Positions 46,768 through 56,197 of a stretch of 64,000 bases of DNA are shown here, one piece after another. The DNA is from Nitrosomonadales bacterium (GTDB taxonomy: Bacteria > Pseudomonadota > Gammaproteobacteria > Burkholderiales > Gallionellaceae). Location of the stretch: NCBI GenBank assembly GCA_016716325.1, contig JADJWO010000001.1, forward strand, positions 992,001 to 1,056,000. Reading direction: 5' to 3'. Positions within the stretch are counted from its first letter, which is position 1, and each line of letters begins with the position of its first letter. The notes under the pieces were generated by a model that searched no databases, was not told where the DNA came from, and was given only the letters and a program-made list of their open reading frames with translations. A program made the translations under genes and the position numbers.

Positions 46768-48015
46768 TTAGTTTCCATACACCGGAAACTGGGTAGTCAG
46801 CTTCTTCACCTCGCCGGCCACGCGCGCGGTCACCGCCTCGTCGTTCGGCGCGTCCAGCACGTCGGCGATCAGGTGCGCCAGTTTTTCCGCTTCCAGTTCC
46901 TTGAAGCCGCGCGTGGTCATCGCCGGGGTGCCGATGCGGATGCCCGAGGTGACGAACGGCTTCTGCGGATCGTTCGGGATCGCGTTCTTGTTCACCGTGA
47001 TATGCGCGCGCCCCAGCGCCGCTTCGGCATCCTTGCCGGTGATGTGCTTGGCTTGCAGATCCACCAGGAACAGATGGCAATCGGTGCGGCCAGACACGAT
47101 GCGCAGGCCGCGTTCCTGCAGCACCTTGGCCATCACGCGCGCATTGTCCACCACCTGCTTCTGGTAGACCTTGAACTCCTTGCCGGCCGCTTCCTTGAAC
47201 GCCACCGCCTTGGCCGCGATCACGTGCATCAGCGGGCCGCCCTGGATGCCGGGGAAGATCGCCGAGTTCAGCACTTTCTCGAACTCCGCCTTGGCCAGGA
47301 TGATGCCGCCGCGCGGGCCGCGCAGGGTCTTGTGGGTGGTGCTGGTGACGAAGTCGGCGATGCCGACCGGACTCGGGTACACGCCCGCCGCAACCAGGCC
47401 GGCATAGTGCGCCATGTCCACGAACAGGTAGGCGCCGACGCTGTCGGCGATCGCCCGGAAGCGCTTCCAGTCGATCACCAGCGCATACGCCGACGCGCCC
47501 GCCACGATCATCTTCGGCTTGTGCGCGGTCGCCAGCGCCTGCACCTGGTCGTAGTCGATCTCCTCTTTCTCGTTCAACCCGTACTGGACCGCGTGGTACA
47601 GCTTGCCGCTGGCGTTCACCGTCGCGCCGTGGGTCAGGTGCCCACCGTGCGCCAGGGACAGGCCGAGTATCGTGTCGCCGGGCTTGAGCACCGACATGTA
47701 TACCGCCTGGTTGGCCTGCGAACCGGAATTCGGCTGGACGTTTGCGTATTCCGCGCCGAACAGCGACTTGACGCGGTCGATCGCCAATTGCTCGGCGACG
47801 TCGACATACTCGCAGCCGCCGTAATAGCGTTTGCCGGGATAGCCCTCGGCGTACTTGTTGGTCAGCTTGCTGCCCTGCGCTTCCATCACCGCCGGGCTGG
47901 TGTAGTTTTCCGAGGCGATCAGCTCGATGTGGTCTTCCTGGCGACGGTTTTCGTCCTGGATCGCAGCCCACAATTCCGGGTCGGTGTGGGCAAGGGTGTT
48001 TTTGCTAGAGAACAT
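46768..48015 (-). CDS. glyA: Serine hydroxymethyltransferase
   Basis: 415 residues. EGYPGKRYYGGCEYVD, the PLP-lysine segment VTSTTHKTLRGPRGG, and RIGTPAMTTRGF are diagnostic. Interconverts serine and glycine, charging tetrahydrofolate. The upstream gap 48016-48132 carries a TAGAAT -10-like element on the minus strand; no glycine riboswitch is seen. Confidence 0.98.
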   Translation of the reverse strand: MFSSKNTLAHTDPELWAAIQDENRRQEDHIELIASENYTSPAVMEAQGSKLTNKYAEGYPGKRYYGGCEYVDVAEQLAIDRVKSLFGAEYANVQPNSGSQANQAVYMSVLKPGDTILGLSLAHGGHLTHGATVNASGKLYHAVQYGLNEKEEIDYDQVQALATAHKPKMIVAGASAYALVIDWKRFRAIADSVGAYLFVDMAHYAGLVAAGVYPSPVGIADFVTSTTHKTLRGPRGGIILAKAEFEKVLNSAIFPGIQGGPLMHVIAAKAVAFKEAAGKEFKVYQKQVVDNARVMAKVLQERGLRIVSGRTDCHLFLVDLQAKHITGKDAEAALGRAHITVNKNAIPNDPQKPFVTSGIRIGTPAMTTRGFKELEAEKLAHLIADVLDAPNDEAVTARVAGEVKKLTTQFPVYGN

Positions 48016-48132
48016 GGCAGCCTTCCAAAAATAACGGTAAACGGGAAAGGCGCGGATTCTACCATGTTGCCCGGCAAGCCCGGTAATGCCGGTTGCCGCA
48101 TCGGCAGGGGCTGTATCCCGCCTGTTGACCGG

Positions 48133-49527
48133 CTATCTGCCGGCCACGGTCATCCCGTCGAGCAGGATCGAGCCGCACTGGCGCGAACCCTGTACCAGCA
48201 CGTCGTTGCCGACCGCGACGATGTTGCGGTACATATCCTTGAGGTTGCCGGCGATGGTGATCTCCTGCACCGGATACCGGATCTCGCCGTGCTCGACCCA
48301 GAAGCCCGCCGCGCCGCGCGAGTAATCGCCGGTGACATGGTTCACGCCCTGCCCGAGCAGTTCGGTGACCAGCAAACCGCGCCCCATCTGTTTCAGCAGC
48401 GCGCCGAAATCCGTGCCGCGCGCCGGGCCTTTGGTCGAGCGCAGGATCAGGTTGTGGTTCCCGCCGGCGTTGCCGGTGGAGCGCAAGCCGAGCTTGCGCG
48501 CCGAATAGGTGCCCAGGAAATAGCCGCGCAGCACGCCGTTTTCGACGACGGTGCGGGACTGCACCCGCACGCCCTCATCATCGAACGGACTGGAAGCGAG
48601 CCCCCTGGGAATGTCCGGTATGTCGTCGATGCTGATGTGCGGCGCAAAGACCGGCTGGTCGAGGCGGTCGAGCAGGAACGAGGACTTGCGGTACAGGCTG
48701 CCGCCGCTCACCGCGCCGACGAAATGCCCCAGCAGACTGGCCGCGACCGGCGCCTCGAACAGCACCGGCACCTGCATGGTGTCGATCTGGCGCGCGTTGA
48801 GGCGGCGTACCGCGCGCTCCGCCGCGATGCGCCCGAGTTGGCGCACCTCGACGATATCCCTGGCGTCGCGCGCCACGCTGTACCAGTAATCGCGTTCCAT
48901 CGCATCGCCCTTGCCCGCGATCACCGCACAACTGACGCTGTGGCGCGAAGAGGGATAGCCGCCGACGAAACCGAGGCTGTTGGCCTGCACGAACTGCGCC
49001 TCATGCACGTTCACCGTCGCGCCTTCAGAATTGCCGATGCGCCGGTCCGCATCCAGTGCGGCCTGCTCGCATTCCCCGGCCAGCGCGATCGCATCCTCGA
49101 CCGGCAAGAGCCACGGGTGGTACAGGTCGAGGTCGGGACAGGCGCCGGCCAGCAGGTCGGCATCGGGCAGGCCGGCGCATTCGTCCTGTGCGGTATAGCG
49201 CGCGATGGACAGCGCGGCATCGACCGTATCGCGCACCGCCTTGGCCGAAAGATCCGAGGTGCTGGCATTGCCGCGTTGCCTGCCGATATAGACGGTGATG
49301 CCCAGGCCCTTGTCGCGGTTGTATTCGATGGTCTCCACCTCGCCGTGGCGCACCGTGACCGCCTGACCGAACCCTTCGGAGATCTCCGCAGACGCGGACG
49401 ATGCACCGCGCTGCCGGGCATACGCCAGCATGTCCTGCGCGATGTTGCGCAACTCGTCGGAGGAGTGGGCGAACCTGCCCTGTTCGGCAACGGCAGAACG
49501 CGTTATGGACGGCACGAGTATGTTCAT
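48133..49527 (-). CDS. pmbA: Metalloprotease PmbA (TldE)
   Basis: 464 residues. Conserved features include EVETIEYNRDKGLGITVYIG near the N-terminus and GVNHVTGDYSRGAAGFWVE with YPVQEITIAGNL near the C-terminus. PmbA/TldE pairs with TldD, which bears the zinc site; TldD is not in the window. Divergent from darP, as in many proteobacteria. Confidence 0.95.
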   Translation of the reverse strand: MNILVPSITRSAVAEQGRFAHSSDELRNIAQDMLAYARQRGASSASAEISEGFGQAVTVRHGEVETIEYNRDKGLGITVYIGRQRGNASTSDLSAKAVRDTVDAALSIARYTAQDECAGLPDADLLAGACPDLDLYHPWLLPVEDAIALAGECEQAALDADRRIGNSEGATVNVHEAQFVQANSLGFVGGYPSSRHSVSCAVIAGKGDAMERDYWYSVARDARDIVEVRQLGRIAAERAVRRLNARQIDTMQVPVLFEAPVAASLLGHFVGAVSGGSLYRKSSFLLDRLDQPVFAPHISIDDIPDIPRGLASSPFDDEGVRVQSRTVVENGVLRGYFLGTYSARKLGLRSTGNAGGNHNLILRSTKGPARGTDFGALLKQMGRGLLVTELLGQGVNHVTGDYSRGAAGFWVEHGEIRYPVQEITIAGNLKDMYRNIVAVGNDVLVQGSRQCGSILLDGMTVAGR

Positions 49528-49591
49528 ATGCGAAGCGGGAAAATCACGAAAGGCGGTATCATATCAGCATCACCATGCCTCATTGCACACC

Positions 49592-50116
49592 ATGAACCCG
49601 CACAGCCCGCACCAACAGGACGACGACGAAGCCGCGCTGCCACCCAGCAAGACCAGGGTGAAAAAACAGATGCACGAATTGCGCGACCTCGGCAAGGAAC
49701 TGACCGAACTGGGCAAGGACCAGCTCGCGCAACTCGATCTTCCCGACAAGCTGCGCGAAGCGATACGCGAGATGGGACGGATCAATTCTTTCGGCGCGCA
49801 ACGCCGCCAGATCCAATACATCGGCAAGCTGATGCGCGAGGTCGATCCCGCCCCGATCCTCGCCAAGCTGGACGCGTGGCAGGGAAAATCCCGGCAGCAT
49901 ACCGCCCACATGCACCAACTGGAGCGCTGGCGCGAGCGCCTGCTGGAAAGCGATGCGGCACTCACCGAGTTGCTCGCGGCCTATCCGCAGACCGATGTGC
50001 AGCGCTTGCGCGCCCTGATACGCAATGCCAAGAAGGAACAGGAACTGCAGAAGCCGCCGAAGAGTTTCCGCGAGATCTTCCAGGTATTGCGCGAGGCCAT
50101 CCCCGAACCGGCATGA
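49592..50116 (+). CDS. darP: Ribosome-associated protein DarP (YjgA)
   Basis: 174 residues, highly charged and helical. KTRVKKQMHELRDLGKEL, INSFGAQRRQIQYIGKLMR and LRALIRNAKKEQE are family signatures. DarP assists 50S ribosomal subunit maturation in E. coli. The ATG at 49592 is the family start. Its end overlaps the next gene (ATGA). Confidence 0.93.
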   Translation: MNPHSPHQQDDDEAALPPSKTRVKKQMHELRDLGKELTELGKDQLAQLDLPDKLREAIREMGRINSFGAQRRQIQYIGKLMREVDPAPILAKLDAWQGKSRQHTAHMHQLERWRERLLESDAALTELLAAYPQTDVQRLRALIRNAKKEQELQKPPKSFREIFQVLREAIPEPA

Positions 50117-50772
50117 GCGCCACCCTGCCGCATATCACGCTGGAATCGGGCAAGCAGCCCCGCCACAGCATCATCTGGCTGCACGGGCTGGGCGCGGATG
50201 GGCAGGATTTCGTTCCCGTCGTTGACGAACTGGAGCTGCCGTTCGCCGTGCGCTACATCTTCCCGCATGCGCCGCAACGCCCGGTGACCGTCAACGGCGG
50301 ATTCGTGATGCGCGCCTGGTACGACATCGCCGGCACGGACATCGGCGCACAGCAGGACGAAGCGGGGATACGCGATTCGCAACGCGCCATCGAGGCGCTC
50401 ATCGCCCAGGAGACAGGCCGCGGCATCGAGCCGTGCCGCATCTTCCTGGCCGGGTTTTCGCAGGGCGGCGCCATCGCGCTGCATACCGCGCTGCGTCATA
50501 ACGAAATACTGGGCGGTGTCCTGGCACTATCCACCTATCTGCCGCTGGCCGGAACCGTTGCGCAGGAAAGCGCAGCAGCAGCGCAGCATCTGCCGGTCTT
50601 CATGGCGCATGGGCGCTACGACCCGGTCGTGCCTTATGCGCTGGGATCGGCTTCAAGGGATGCGCTGCTCGAACTGGGCCACGCCGTGGAATGGCACGAT
50701 TACGCGATGCAACACTCGGTGTGCGAGCAGGAGTTGCGCGATATCGGGGCCTGGCTGAAACAGAAAGCTTAG
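50113..50772 (+). CDS. Alpha/beta-hydrolase, carboxylesterase/phospholipase family
   Basis: 219 residues. HGLGADGQDF oxyanion region, FLAGFSQGGAIAL nucleophile elbow (Ser about 115), HGRYDPVVPY with the Asp, and a C-terminal His (ATG QHSVC region) form the triad seen in the Pseudomonas carboxylesterase / acyl-protein thioesterase family. No signal peptide. It is the true 3' part of a very long non-coding open frame that begins at 46456. Confidence 0.93.
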   Translation: MSATLPHITLESGKQPRHSIIWLHGLGADGQDFVPVVDELELPFAVRYIFPHAPQRPVTVNGGFVMRAWYDIAGTDIGAQQDEAGIRDSQRAIEALIAQETGRGIEPCRIFLAGFSQGGAIALHTALRHNEILGGVLALSTYLPLAGTVAQESAAAAQHLPVFMAHGRYDPVVPYALGSASRDALLELGHAVEWHDYAMQHSVCEQELRDIGAWLKQKA

Positions 50773-50820
50773 GGAACCTCTGATTAAGTCCCGCATGGCG
50801 GACTTATCAAAGATCCCTTG
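50771..50820. repeat. Stem-loop repeat between convergent genes
   Basis: AGGGAACCTCTGATTAAGTCC and, after a short loop, GCGGACTTATCAAAGATCCCT are imperfect reverse complements (about 20 pairs with three bulges). The family GGAACCTCTGATTAAG is a common dispersed betaproteobacterial repeat. It fills the 54-bp gap and could act as terminator for both genes. Confidence 0.75.
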
Positions 50821-50826
50821 GGAGAA

Positions 50827-52365
50827 TTATTCGGAACCGCCGACTTCCTGCTCGATGACGCGGAATCTGGCCAGATCGTAGTCCTGGCCTTTTTCCAGCA
50901 GCCCGGCCGGGATCAACAGATAGCCTTTGCCATTCAGGCTGGTCTGCAAACTGCGGTTGTTGGAAAAGGTGTCTGCCTTCATCAGCAGCCTGGTTTCTGC
51001 CGACGAATCGCCCTGTTTCGGTTGCAACCATAACGCGGGCTGTCCGTCCTCGAACCCGCCGCCCCCGCCGCCGCTCTGGCTCAAGGCAACGCCGTCGATC
51101 TGGCTGGTCAGCATCTCCGCACCGACGTGCAGCCGGTTCGATTCGTCGCGCGACAAGCGCCGCACCACCGCCACACCCCAGGACGGTACGCCCTCCGGTT
51201 GCACGCCAAGCAGGCTACCGATGCGTATGCCGTCTGCCCCCTGAGCCGGCAGCACAGTGCGGAATCCCCCGGTGCTGATATCCTCGACCTCCCAGCGCTG
51301 CGGCTCCTCGGCGTTAAAGTTCAGCCCGACATCGGTGCGCTCAAGCACCTTGGCGAAACCGTTCGCCACGTTCAGACTGACCCTGATCCAGCGCCGCACG
51401 CTGCGCCGCACCGGCGGTTCGTTCAGGTAATTCACCAGATACTGAACAGCCTCGCGCACCAGTTCCGCATCGTATGTCCCGCCCAGATTGATGCTGTCCG
51501 GGACGACGTTCTTGTCCAGCGTCTTGAGCAAGGCCTCCAGTTTCGGCCGCAACCTCGCCAGCCCGATGAAACGCAGGGACGGATGCTCCGTCGCATCCAC
51601 CTTGGCGCGGATCGGCGCGACCGGCCGGTTCAGGTCGAAACTGAACACCGTCGCCCCGTCCTGGCGCACGGTGATGTCGATATCGGCGCAATATTGGGTG
51701 AACAGGCGTTCGGTGAAATGCATGCTTAGCGGACTCAACGCATTGACGCCGCTGCCGCACCATGCCAACGTCTGCCCGACCAGACACCTGACCGAAGTCT
51801 CCGGCGCCCCCGGATACAACGCAACCGGCGTATCCAGATACCCCTGCTGTTCGGCATGCGAATACAGTTTCGCCAGGTTGGCCCAGATGGCGGCATCGAT
51901 CGGGCCATAGCGCGCGCAGATATACTTCAACTGCCCAGCCGTGGCATGAATTGCGCGTGCCACGATCATCGGAACGTATGCCTTGATCGCCGAGCTGCCC
52001 TTGTCACCCTGGCAATAACGGTCGAACAGCGTGATGTATGCACCGGCCGTATGACGGGAAAGATTACCCAGCACCAGCCACAGGCGGTTCTCCTGGAATT
52101 TGTTCAATTCGTGCGGCACAAAATATTCGCGCGCCAGTTTGCGCGCATGGGGATGCCCCGTCTCGTCGAGCAGGCTCAGCACGGCAAACTGGTGGTCCAG
52201 CTTGAAGTCGGCATTGCCCATCACCGACTCGATCCACTCGGTCAGTTCCATCAACGCCTTGTGCGCATCGTTCCTCGGCAGGTCATCCAGCAGCGCTTGC
52301 GCGGACTTCATGTCCGCCATGGGGTGGTCGGGCTTTTTGCCAAAAATACCGGAAAACATCTTCAA
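50827..52365 (-). CDS. Conserved hypothetical protein with C-terminal PilZ-like domain
   Basis: 512 residues, no signal peptide or TM helix. The first 330 residues are mostly helical with no motif I recognise. A beta-rich segment (about 345-440) contains VEDISTGGFRTVLP and a later LHVGAEML, which resemble PilZ domains (D/NxSxxG), but the upstream RxxxR motif needed for c-di-GMP binding is only weakly matched (RRSVRRW). A Gly-rich stretch (SGGGGGG) precedes the last 75 residues. It may be a c-di-GMP-related protein; function unknown. Transcribed away from aat. Confidence 0.7.
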   Translation of the reverse strand: MKMFSGIFGKKPDHPMADMKSAQALLDDLPRNDAHKALMELTEWIESVMGNADFKLDHQFAVLSLLDETGHPHARKLAREYFVPHELNKFQENRLWLVLGNLSRHTAGAYITLFDRYCQGDKGSSAIKAYVPMIVARAIHATAGQLKYICARYGPIDAAIWANLAKLYSHAEQQGYLDTPVALYPGAPETSVRCLVGQTLAWCGSGVNALSPLSMHFTERLFTQYCADIDITVRQDGATVFSFDLNRPVAPIRAKVDATEHPSLRFIGLARLRPKLEALLKTLDKNVVPDSINLGGTYDAELVREAVQYLVNYLNEPPVRRSVRRWIRVSLNVANGFAKVLERTDVGLNFNAEEPQRWEVEDISTGGFRTVLPAQGADGIRIGSLLGVQPEGVPSWGVAVVRRLSRDESNRLHVGAEMLTSQIDGVALSQSGGGGGGFEDGQPALWLQPKQGDSSAETRLLMKADTFSNNRSLQTSLNGKGYLLIPAGLLEKGQDYDLARFRVIEQEVGGSE

Positions 52366-52444
52366 CCTCGCGAATCAATCACTTCCATACGTGGCAATAT
52401 AAACACAAAATGTCCCGATTGAATATACCGCGCAGGCTGTTTTC

Positions 52445-53236
52445 ATGATTCCATGGCTAGACAACGATACGCCATTCCCACCGGTCGAACGCGCCCTGCG
52501 GTCGCCTGATGGACTGCTGGCCGCCGGGGGCGACCTGTCTCCCGCCCGGCTACTGGAGGCATACCGGCACGGCATCTTCCCGTGGTTCAATCCCGGCGAG
52601 CCGATCCTGTGGTGGAGCCCCGACCCGCGCATGGTGCTGATGCCGGATGAGTTCAGCATCTCCCGTTCGCTCGCCAAGACGTTACGCAAGGCAACCCATG
52701 AAGTGCGCGTGGATACCGCGTTCGAGCGGGTGATGCGCGCCTGCGCCGCGCCGCGCAAGGGTGCGGATGGCGGCTGCGACACGGTGCGCGATAGCGACGG
52801 GAGCGGGAGCAGCCGCCAAGCCGCCCTTCCCGCACCAGAAGGCTCCGCCACACCGTGTCAGGGCGGCACCTGGATCAGCGCAGAGATGATCACCGCATAC
52901 GGCGAACTGCACCGCATGGGGTACGCGCATTCGGTGGAAGTGTGGATGGATGGTGAATTGTCAGGCGGACTGTATGGCATCGCCATCGGACGCATGTTCT
53001 ACGGCGAATCCATGTTCAGCCGCAAGCCGGATGCCTCCAAGATCGCGCTGGCACATCTCTCCGCACAGCTCGTGCGCTGGAGGTTCGGCATGATCGATTG
53101 CCAGATGAGCACGCCGCACCTGTCCTCGCTGGGCGCCCGCGAAATTCCGCGCAGCGAGTTCATCGCGCGGCTGCGGGAATTGATACACTATGACCCGGTC
53201 AACCACTGGTGCTTCGACGACGATCTTTACCCATGA
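52445..53236 (+). CDS. aat: Leucyl/phenylalanyl-tRNA-protein transferase
   Basis: 263 residues, about 30 longer than usual. GLLAAGGDLSPARLLEAYRHGIFPWF, ILWWSPDPRMVL, EVWMDGELSGGLYGIAIGRMFYGESMFS and IDCQMSTPHLSSLGA are all diagnostic. Adds Leu/Phe to proteins with N-terminal Lys/Arg, marking them for ClpAP. Between CAAPRKG and GGTWISAEMI, where other Aat proteins have a short loop, about 32 residues are encoded by a palindromic insertion (52758-52866). bpt follows in the same operon, separated by an overlap of 4 bp. Confidence 0.95.
   Translation: MIPWLDNDTPFPPVERALRSPDGLLAAGGDLSPARLLEAYRHGIFPWFNPGEPILWWSPDPRMVLMPDEFSISRSLAKTLRKATHEVRVDTAFERVMRACAAPRKGADGGCDTVRDSDGSGSSRQAALPAPEGSATPCQGGTWISAEMITAYGELHRMGYAHSVEVWMDGELSGGLYGIAIGRMFYGESMFSRKPDASKIALAHLSAQLVRWRFGMIDCQMSTPHLSSLGAREIPRSEFIARLRELIHYDPVNHWCFDDDLYP
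52758..52866. repeat. Palindromic insertion inside aat
   Basis: Nested inverted pairs: GGTGCGG (52760-52766) with CCGCACC (52830-52836), GGCGGCTGC (52769-52777) with GCAGCCGCC (52809-52817), and GACACGGTG (52778-52786) with CACCGTGTC (52851-52859). The segment keeps frame and codes for a Gly/Ser/Ala/Pro-rich loop not part of the Aat fold. Confidence 0.65.
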
Positions 53237-54006
53237 GTCTGCTGAACGACATCCCGCTTTCCGCGCTGCATCTCTACCTGACCGCGCCCTACCCGTGCAG
53301 CTACCTGCACGGCCTGCAGGCGCGCTCGCAGGTCGCCACACCCGCCTTCCTGATCAGCCCCCCGGTGTATTCGGAACTGGTGCGGCACGGTTTCCGCCGT
53401 AGCGGCACCTACACCTATCGCCCGCGCTGCGACGAGTGCCGCGCCTGCATCCCGTTGCGCGTACCGGCAGGACAATTCGTGCCGAGCCGCTCGCAGCGCC
53501 GCGCATGGTCGCGGCACGCCCATCTCGAAGCCACCCTGCACCCGCTGCACGACAGCGCCGAATATTACGATCTCTACCTGCGCTACCAGCGCGCACGGCA
53601 TCCGGACGGCGGCATGGACGACGACGACCGCGAGTCGTACCGCAATTTCCTGATGCAGAGCCATGTCGATTCGGTGCTGGTGGAATTCCGCGAGCCCTGC
53701 GGCCTGGCCCGTGGAAAACAGGGTACGTTGCGCATGGTCAGCGTGATCGATCTGCTCGACGACGGCCTGTCTTCCGTCTATACCTTTTATGAGCCCGGCC
53801 TGCCCGGTACGAGCTTCGGGATATACAACGTGCTGTGGCAGATTGAAATGTGCCGCAAGCTCGAACTGGATTTCGTCTATCTGGGCTACTGGATAGGGCG
53901 CAGCCGCAAGATGGCCTACAAGTCGCGCTACCGGCCCGCGCAGGGCCTGCAGGACGGCATCTGGCGCGAGATCCCCGCACCCGACGACACCACGGGGGAA
54001 TCCTGA
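53233..54006 (+). CDS. bpt: Aspartate/glutamate leucyltransferase (Bpt/Ate)
   Basis: 257 residues. An N-terminal cysteine region (APYPCSYLHG, CDECRACIPLRVP) and the GNAT-like C-terminal part (GTSFGIYNVLWQIEMCR, LGYWIGRSRKMAYKSRYRP) match bacterial Bpt. It attaches leucine to N-terminal Asp/Glu, feeding the N-degron pathway with Aat. ATG at 53233 overlaps the aat stop. Confidence 0.95.
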   Translation: MSLLNDIPLSALHLYLTAPYPCSYLHGLQARSQVATPAFLISPPVYSELVRHGFRRSGTYTYRPRCDECRACIPLRVPAGQFVPSRSQRRAWSRHAHLEATLHPLHDSAEYYDLYLRYQRARHPDGGMDDDDRESYRNFLMQSHVDSVLVEFREPCGLARGKQGTLRMVSVIDLLDDGLSSVYTFYEPGLPGTSFGIYNVLWQIEMCRKLELDFVYLGYWIGRSRKMAYKSRYRPAQGLQDGIWREIPAPDDTTGES

Positions 54007-54890
54007 TGAAAACACGCCTGGGAATATTCGTATTGACCTTATTGCTGCTACCGCCTGCGGGTTTGTTCCTGGGCGGCGCGGAATGGAGCGATCTCGACAC
54101 GGGGACATCCTCCGAAAAGATCAGCATCGGCCCAACCATCACCTGTATCTTCATGTTGATCAGCTACCTGTTGCTCATCAACAAACTGGTCAAGATCACC
54201 ACCGGCAACAGCCCCCTCGCCATGCAGCTCAAATATCATCTGGCGCTCGGTGCGGCAGGTATCGTGCTCGGCTGGCTGCTGGTCTACCTGAACCTGTTCG
54301 CGGCCAACTGGTCGACCGCACAGAGGGGCTCGGAAGTGCTGTTCTCCATCCTGTTCGCGCTGCTGGCGCCCGCCGTATCGATCACCCGCGCGTTGCTCGG
54401 CTCGCTCCGTGGATGGCTCAAATATCTGGCGCGGGGCATCCCATTACCCGTGATCGGCAACGAGCCCCTGGCATTCGGCCTCATCCCGGTCGCCGCCCTC
54501 GGCTTGCTGGGTGGTGCGGCCTGGCCCGCTTACTTGTTCTGGCTGATGTGGCTGTCGCCCTTGCTGCTGTTGCTCGCGCTGCAACTGCTGTGGCACGAAA
54601 GCACCCTCTTCTCTGGTCTGAGATCCGGTGACTGGGGACGTTTGATCTGCACCGCGCTGGCCGGGCTGATCGTGGGCAATCTTTCCGTTTACACCTATCA
54701 GGCCGCCGGCGGCAGCCTGATAGGCAACCTGACAAACCCGCTGTTCCCGCAACTCGGTTACGTACTGTTCGGCCTGCTGTGCCTGCAACTGGGCGATGTC
54801 ATTGCCGAGCAATGGCGCGGCAAACCGCGCGGCGAAGTATTCAAGAAAAAACCGTTCCCCATCCCCGTCGTTTCCAGGAAAGATCAGTGA
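54006..54890 (+). CDS. Polytopic inner-membrane protein of unknown function
   Basis: 294 residues with about eight TM helices spread from residue 5 to 270 and a short basic C-terminal tail (FKKKPFPIP). No catalytic motif recognised. Its ATG overlaps the bpt stop (TGATG), so it is co-translated with the N-degron genes, but no functional link is evident. The gap to pyrD (54891-55071) shows no gene. Confidence 0.7.
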   Translation: MKTRLGIFVLTLLLLPPAGLFLGGAEWSDLDTGTSSEKISIGPTITCIFMLISYLLLINKLVKITTGNSPLAMQLKYHLALGAAGIVLGWLLVYLNLFAANWSTAQRGSEVLFSILFALLAPAVSITRALLGSLRGWLKYLARGIPLPVIGNEPLAFGLIPVAALGLLGGAAWPAYLFWLMWLSPLLLLLALQLLWHESTLFSGLRSGDWGRLICTALAGLIVGNLSVYTYQAAGGSLIGNLTNPLFPQLGYVLFGLLCLQLGDVIAEQWRGKPRGEVFKKKPFPIPVVSRKDQ

Positions 54891-55071
54891 TGCGCACCTC
54901 TACTAATCCAAATTTGCGAGCATCCGCTTTGCGGATTGCCTGCTTACCCCACTTCGTCGCAATACCGCGTTGCTTACAATAAATTGCTCCTTACATATCG
55001 TCCATATGCCGCGTCGCAATTTCTTGCTCGCGCCTTGCCTTGCTTAGAACTTTGAATTATTAGAGGTACAC

Positions 55072-56094
55072 ATGCCCCTGTTTCAGCTATTCCGCCCCGC
55101 CCTGTTCGCACTCGATCCCGAGGCCGCCCACCACGTCACCCTCGACGGGCTGAAGACCGCACAATGTCTCGGTCTCACCGCGCTGATGTTCAAGCGCCCG
55201 GCGGACGACCCGCGCACCGTGATGGGGTTGACCTTCCCCAATCCGGTCGGGCTGGCTGCGGGACTGGACAAGAACGGCGACTGCATCGACGGACTGGCGG
55301 CGCTCGGTTTCGGCTTCATCGAGATCGGCACGGTGACGCCGTTGCCGCAGCCCGGCAACCCCAAGCCGCGCCTGTTCCGCATCCCGGAAGCACGGGGCAT
55401 CATCAACCGCATGGGCTTCAACAACGACGGTGTGGACGCACTGATCGAGAACGTGAAGCGCGCAAAATTCAAAGGCATCCTCGGCATCAACATCGGCAAG
55501 AACGCCGCCACGCCGATCGAGAAAGCAGCGGACGACTATCTGATCGGCCTGCGCAAGGTGTACGCCCATGCCAGCTACGTCACCGTCAACATCTCCTCGC
55601 CCAATACGAAAAACCTGCGCCAGTTGCAGGGCGGCGATGAACTCGACGCGCTGCTTGGGCAACTGAAAGCGGAACAGGAAAAGCTCGCGCAGCAGCATGG
55701 GAAATACGTGCCGCTGGCCGTGAAGATCGCGCCCGATCTCGACACGGAACAGATTGTGCAGATCGCCGCATTGCTGATGAAACACCGCATCGACGGCGTG
55801 ATCGCCACCAACACCACGCTGTCGCGCGAGGGAATGGAAGGATTGCCGCACGGCAACGAGACCGGCGGCCTTTCCGGCGCACCGGTGCGCGACAAATCCA
55901 CCGCCGTCATCCGCGCGCTGGCTGCCGAGCTGAATGGCACATTGCCCATCATCGGCGTCGGCGGCATCCTCAAAGGCGCGGATGCGGTCGAGAAGATGCA
56001 GGCAGGCGCGGCGCTGGTGCAGCTATACAGCGGCCTGATCTATCGCGGCCCCGAACTGGCAGATGAATGCTGCGCGGCGATCCGTGCCGGTTGA
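55072..56094 (+). CDS. pyrD: Dihydroorotate dehydrogenase (quinone), class 2
   Basis: 340 residues. N-terminal membrane-associating helix (MPLFQLFRPALFALDPE), NPVGLAAGLDKNGD, GFIEIGTVTP, RLFRIPEARGIINRMGFNN, VNISSPNT (catalytic Ser), VKIAPDL, and IIGVGGI. FMN enzyme linking pyrimidine synthesis to the quinone pool. SD TAGAGG precedes the ATG. Confidence 0.97.
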   Translation: MPLFQLFRPALFALDPEAAHHVTLDGLKTAQCLGLTALMFKRPADDPRTVMGLTFPNPVGLAAGLDKNGDCIDGLAALGFGFIEIGTVTPLPQPGNPKPRLFRIPEARGIINRMGFNNDGVDALIENVKRAKFKGILGINIGKNAATPIEKAADDYLIGLRKVYAHASYVTVNISSPNTKNLRQLQGGDELDALLGQLKAEQEKLAQQHGKYVPLAVKIAPDLDTEQIVQIAALLMKHRIDGVIATNTTLSREGMEGLPHGNETGGLSGAPVRDKSTAVIRALAAELNGTLPIIGVGGILKGADAVEKMQAGAALVQLYSGLIYRGPELADECCAAIRAG

Positions 56095-56197
56095 TGTATT
56101 GGGTATAACTTTCCGGAATATCCTTATCGTTCCGCGCATGGTTGAAGCGGCATATGAATCAGGGGATAATCCGCGCCTGATTTTGAAAGCAAAATAA

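Noticed and set aside
48016..48132. A glycine riboswitch before glyA
   Set aside because: The gap is short and lacks the conserved aptamer core; only promoter-like elements are seen.
46456..50772. A 1438-codon open frame on the plus strand
   Set aside because: Its first 3.6 kb are antisense to nrdR, glyA and pmbA, which have clear family motifs. It is open because of GC-rich codon use; only its last 219 codons (50113 on) are a real gene.
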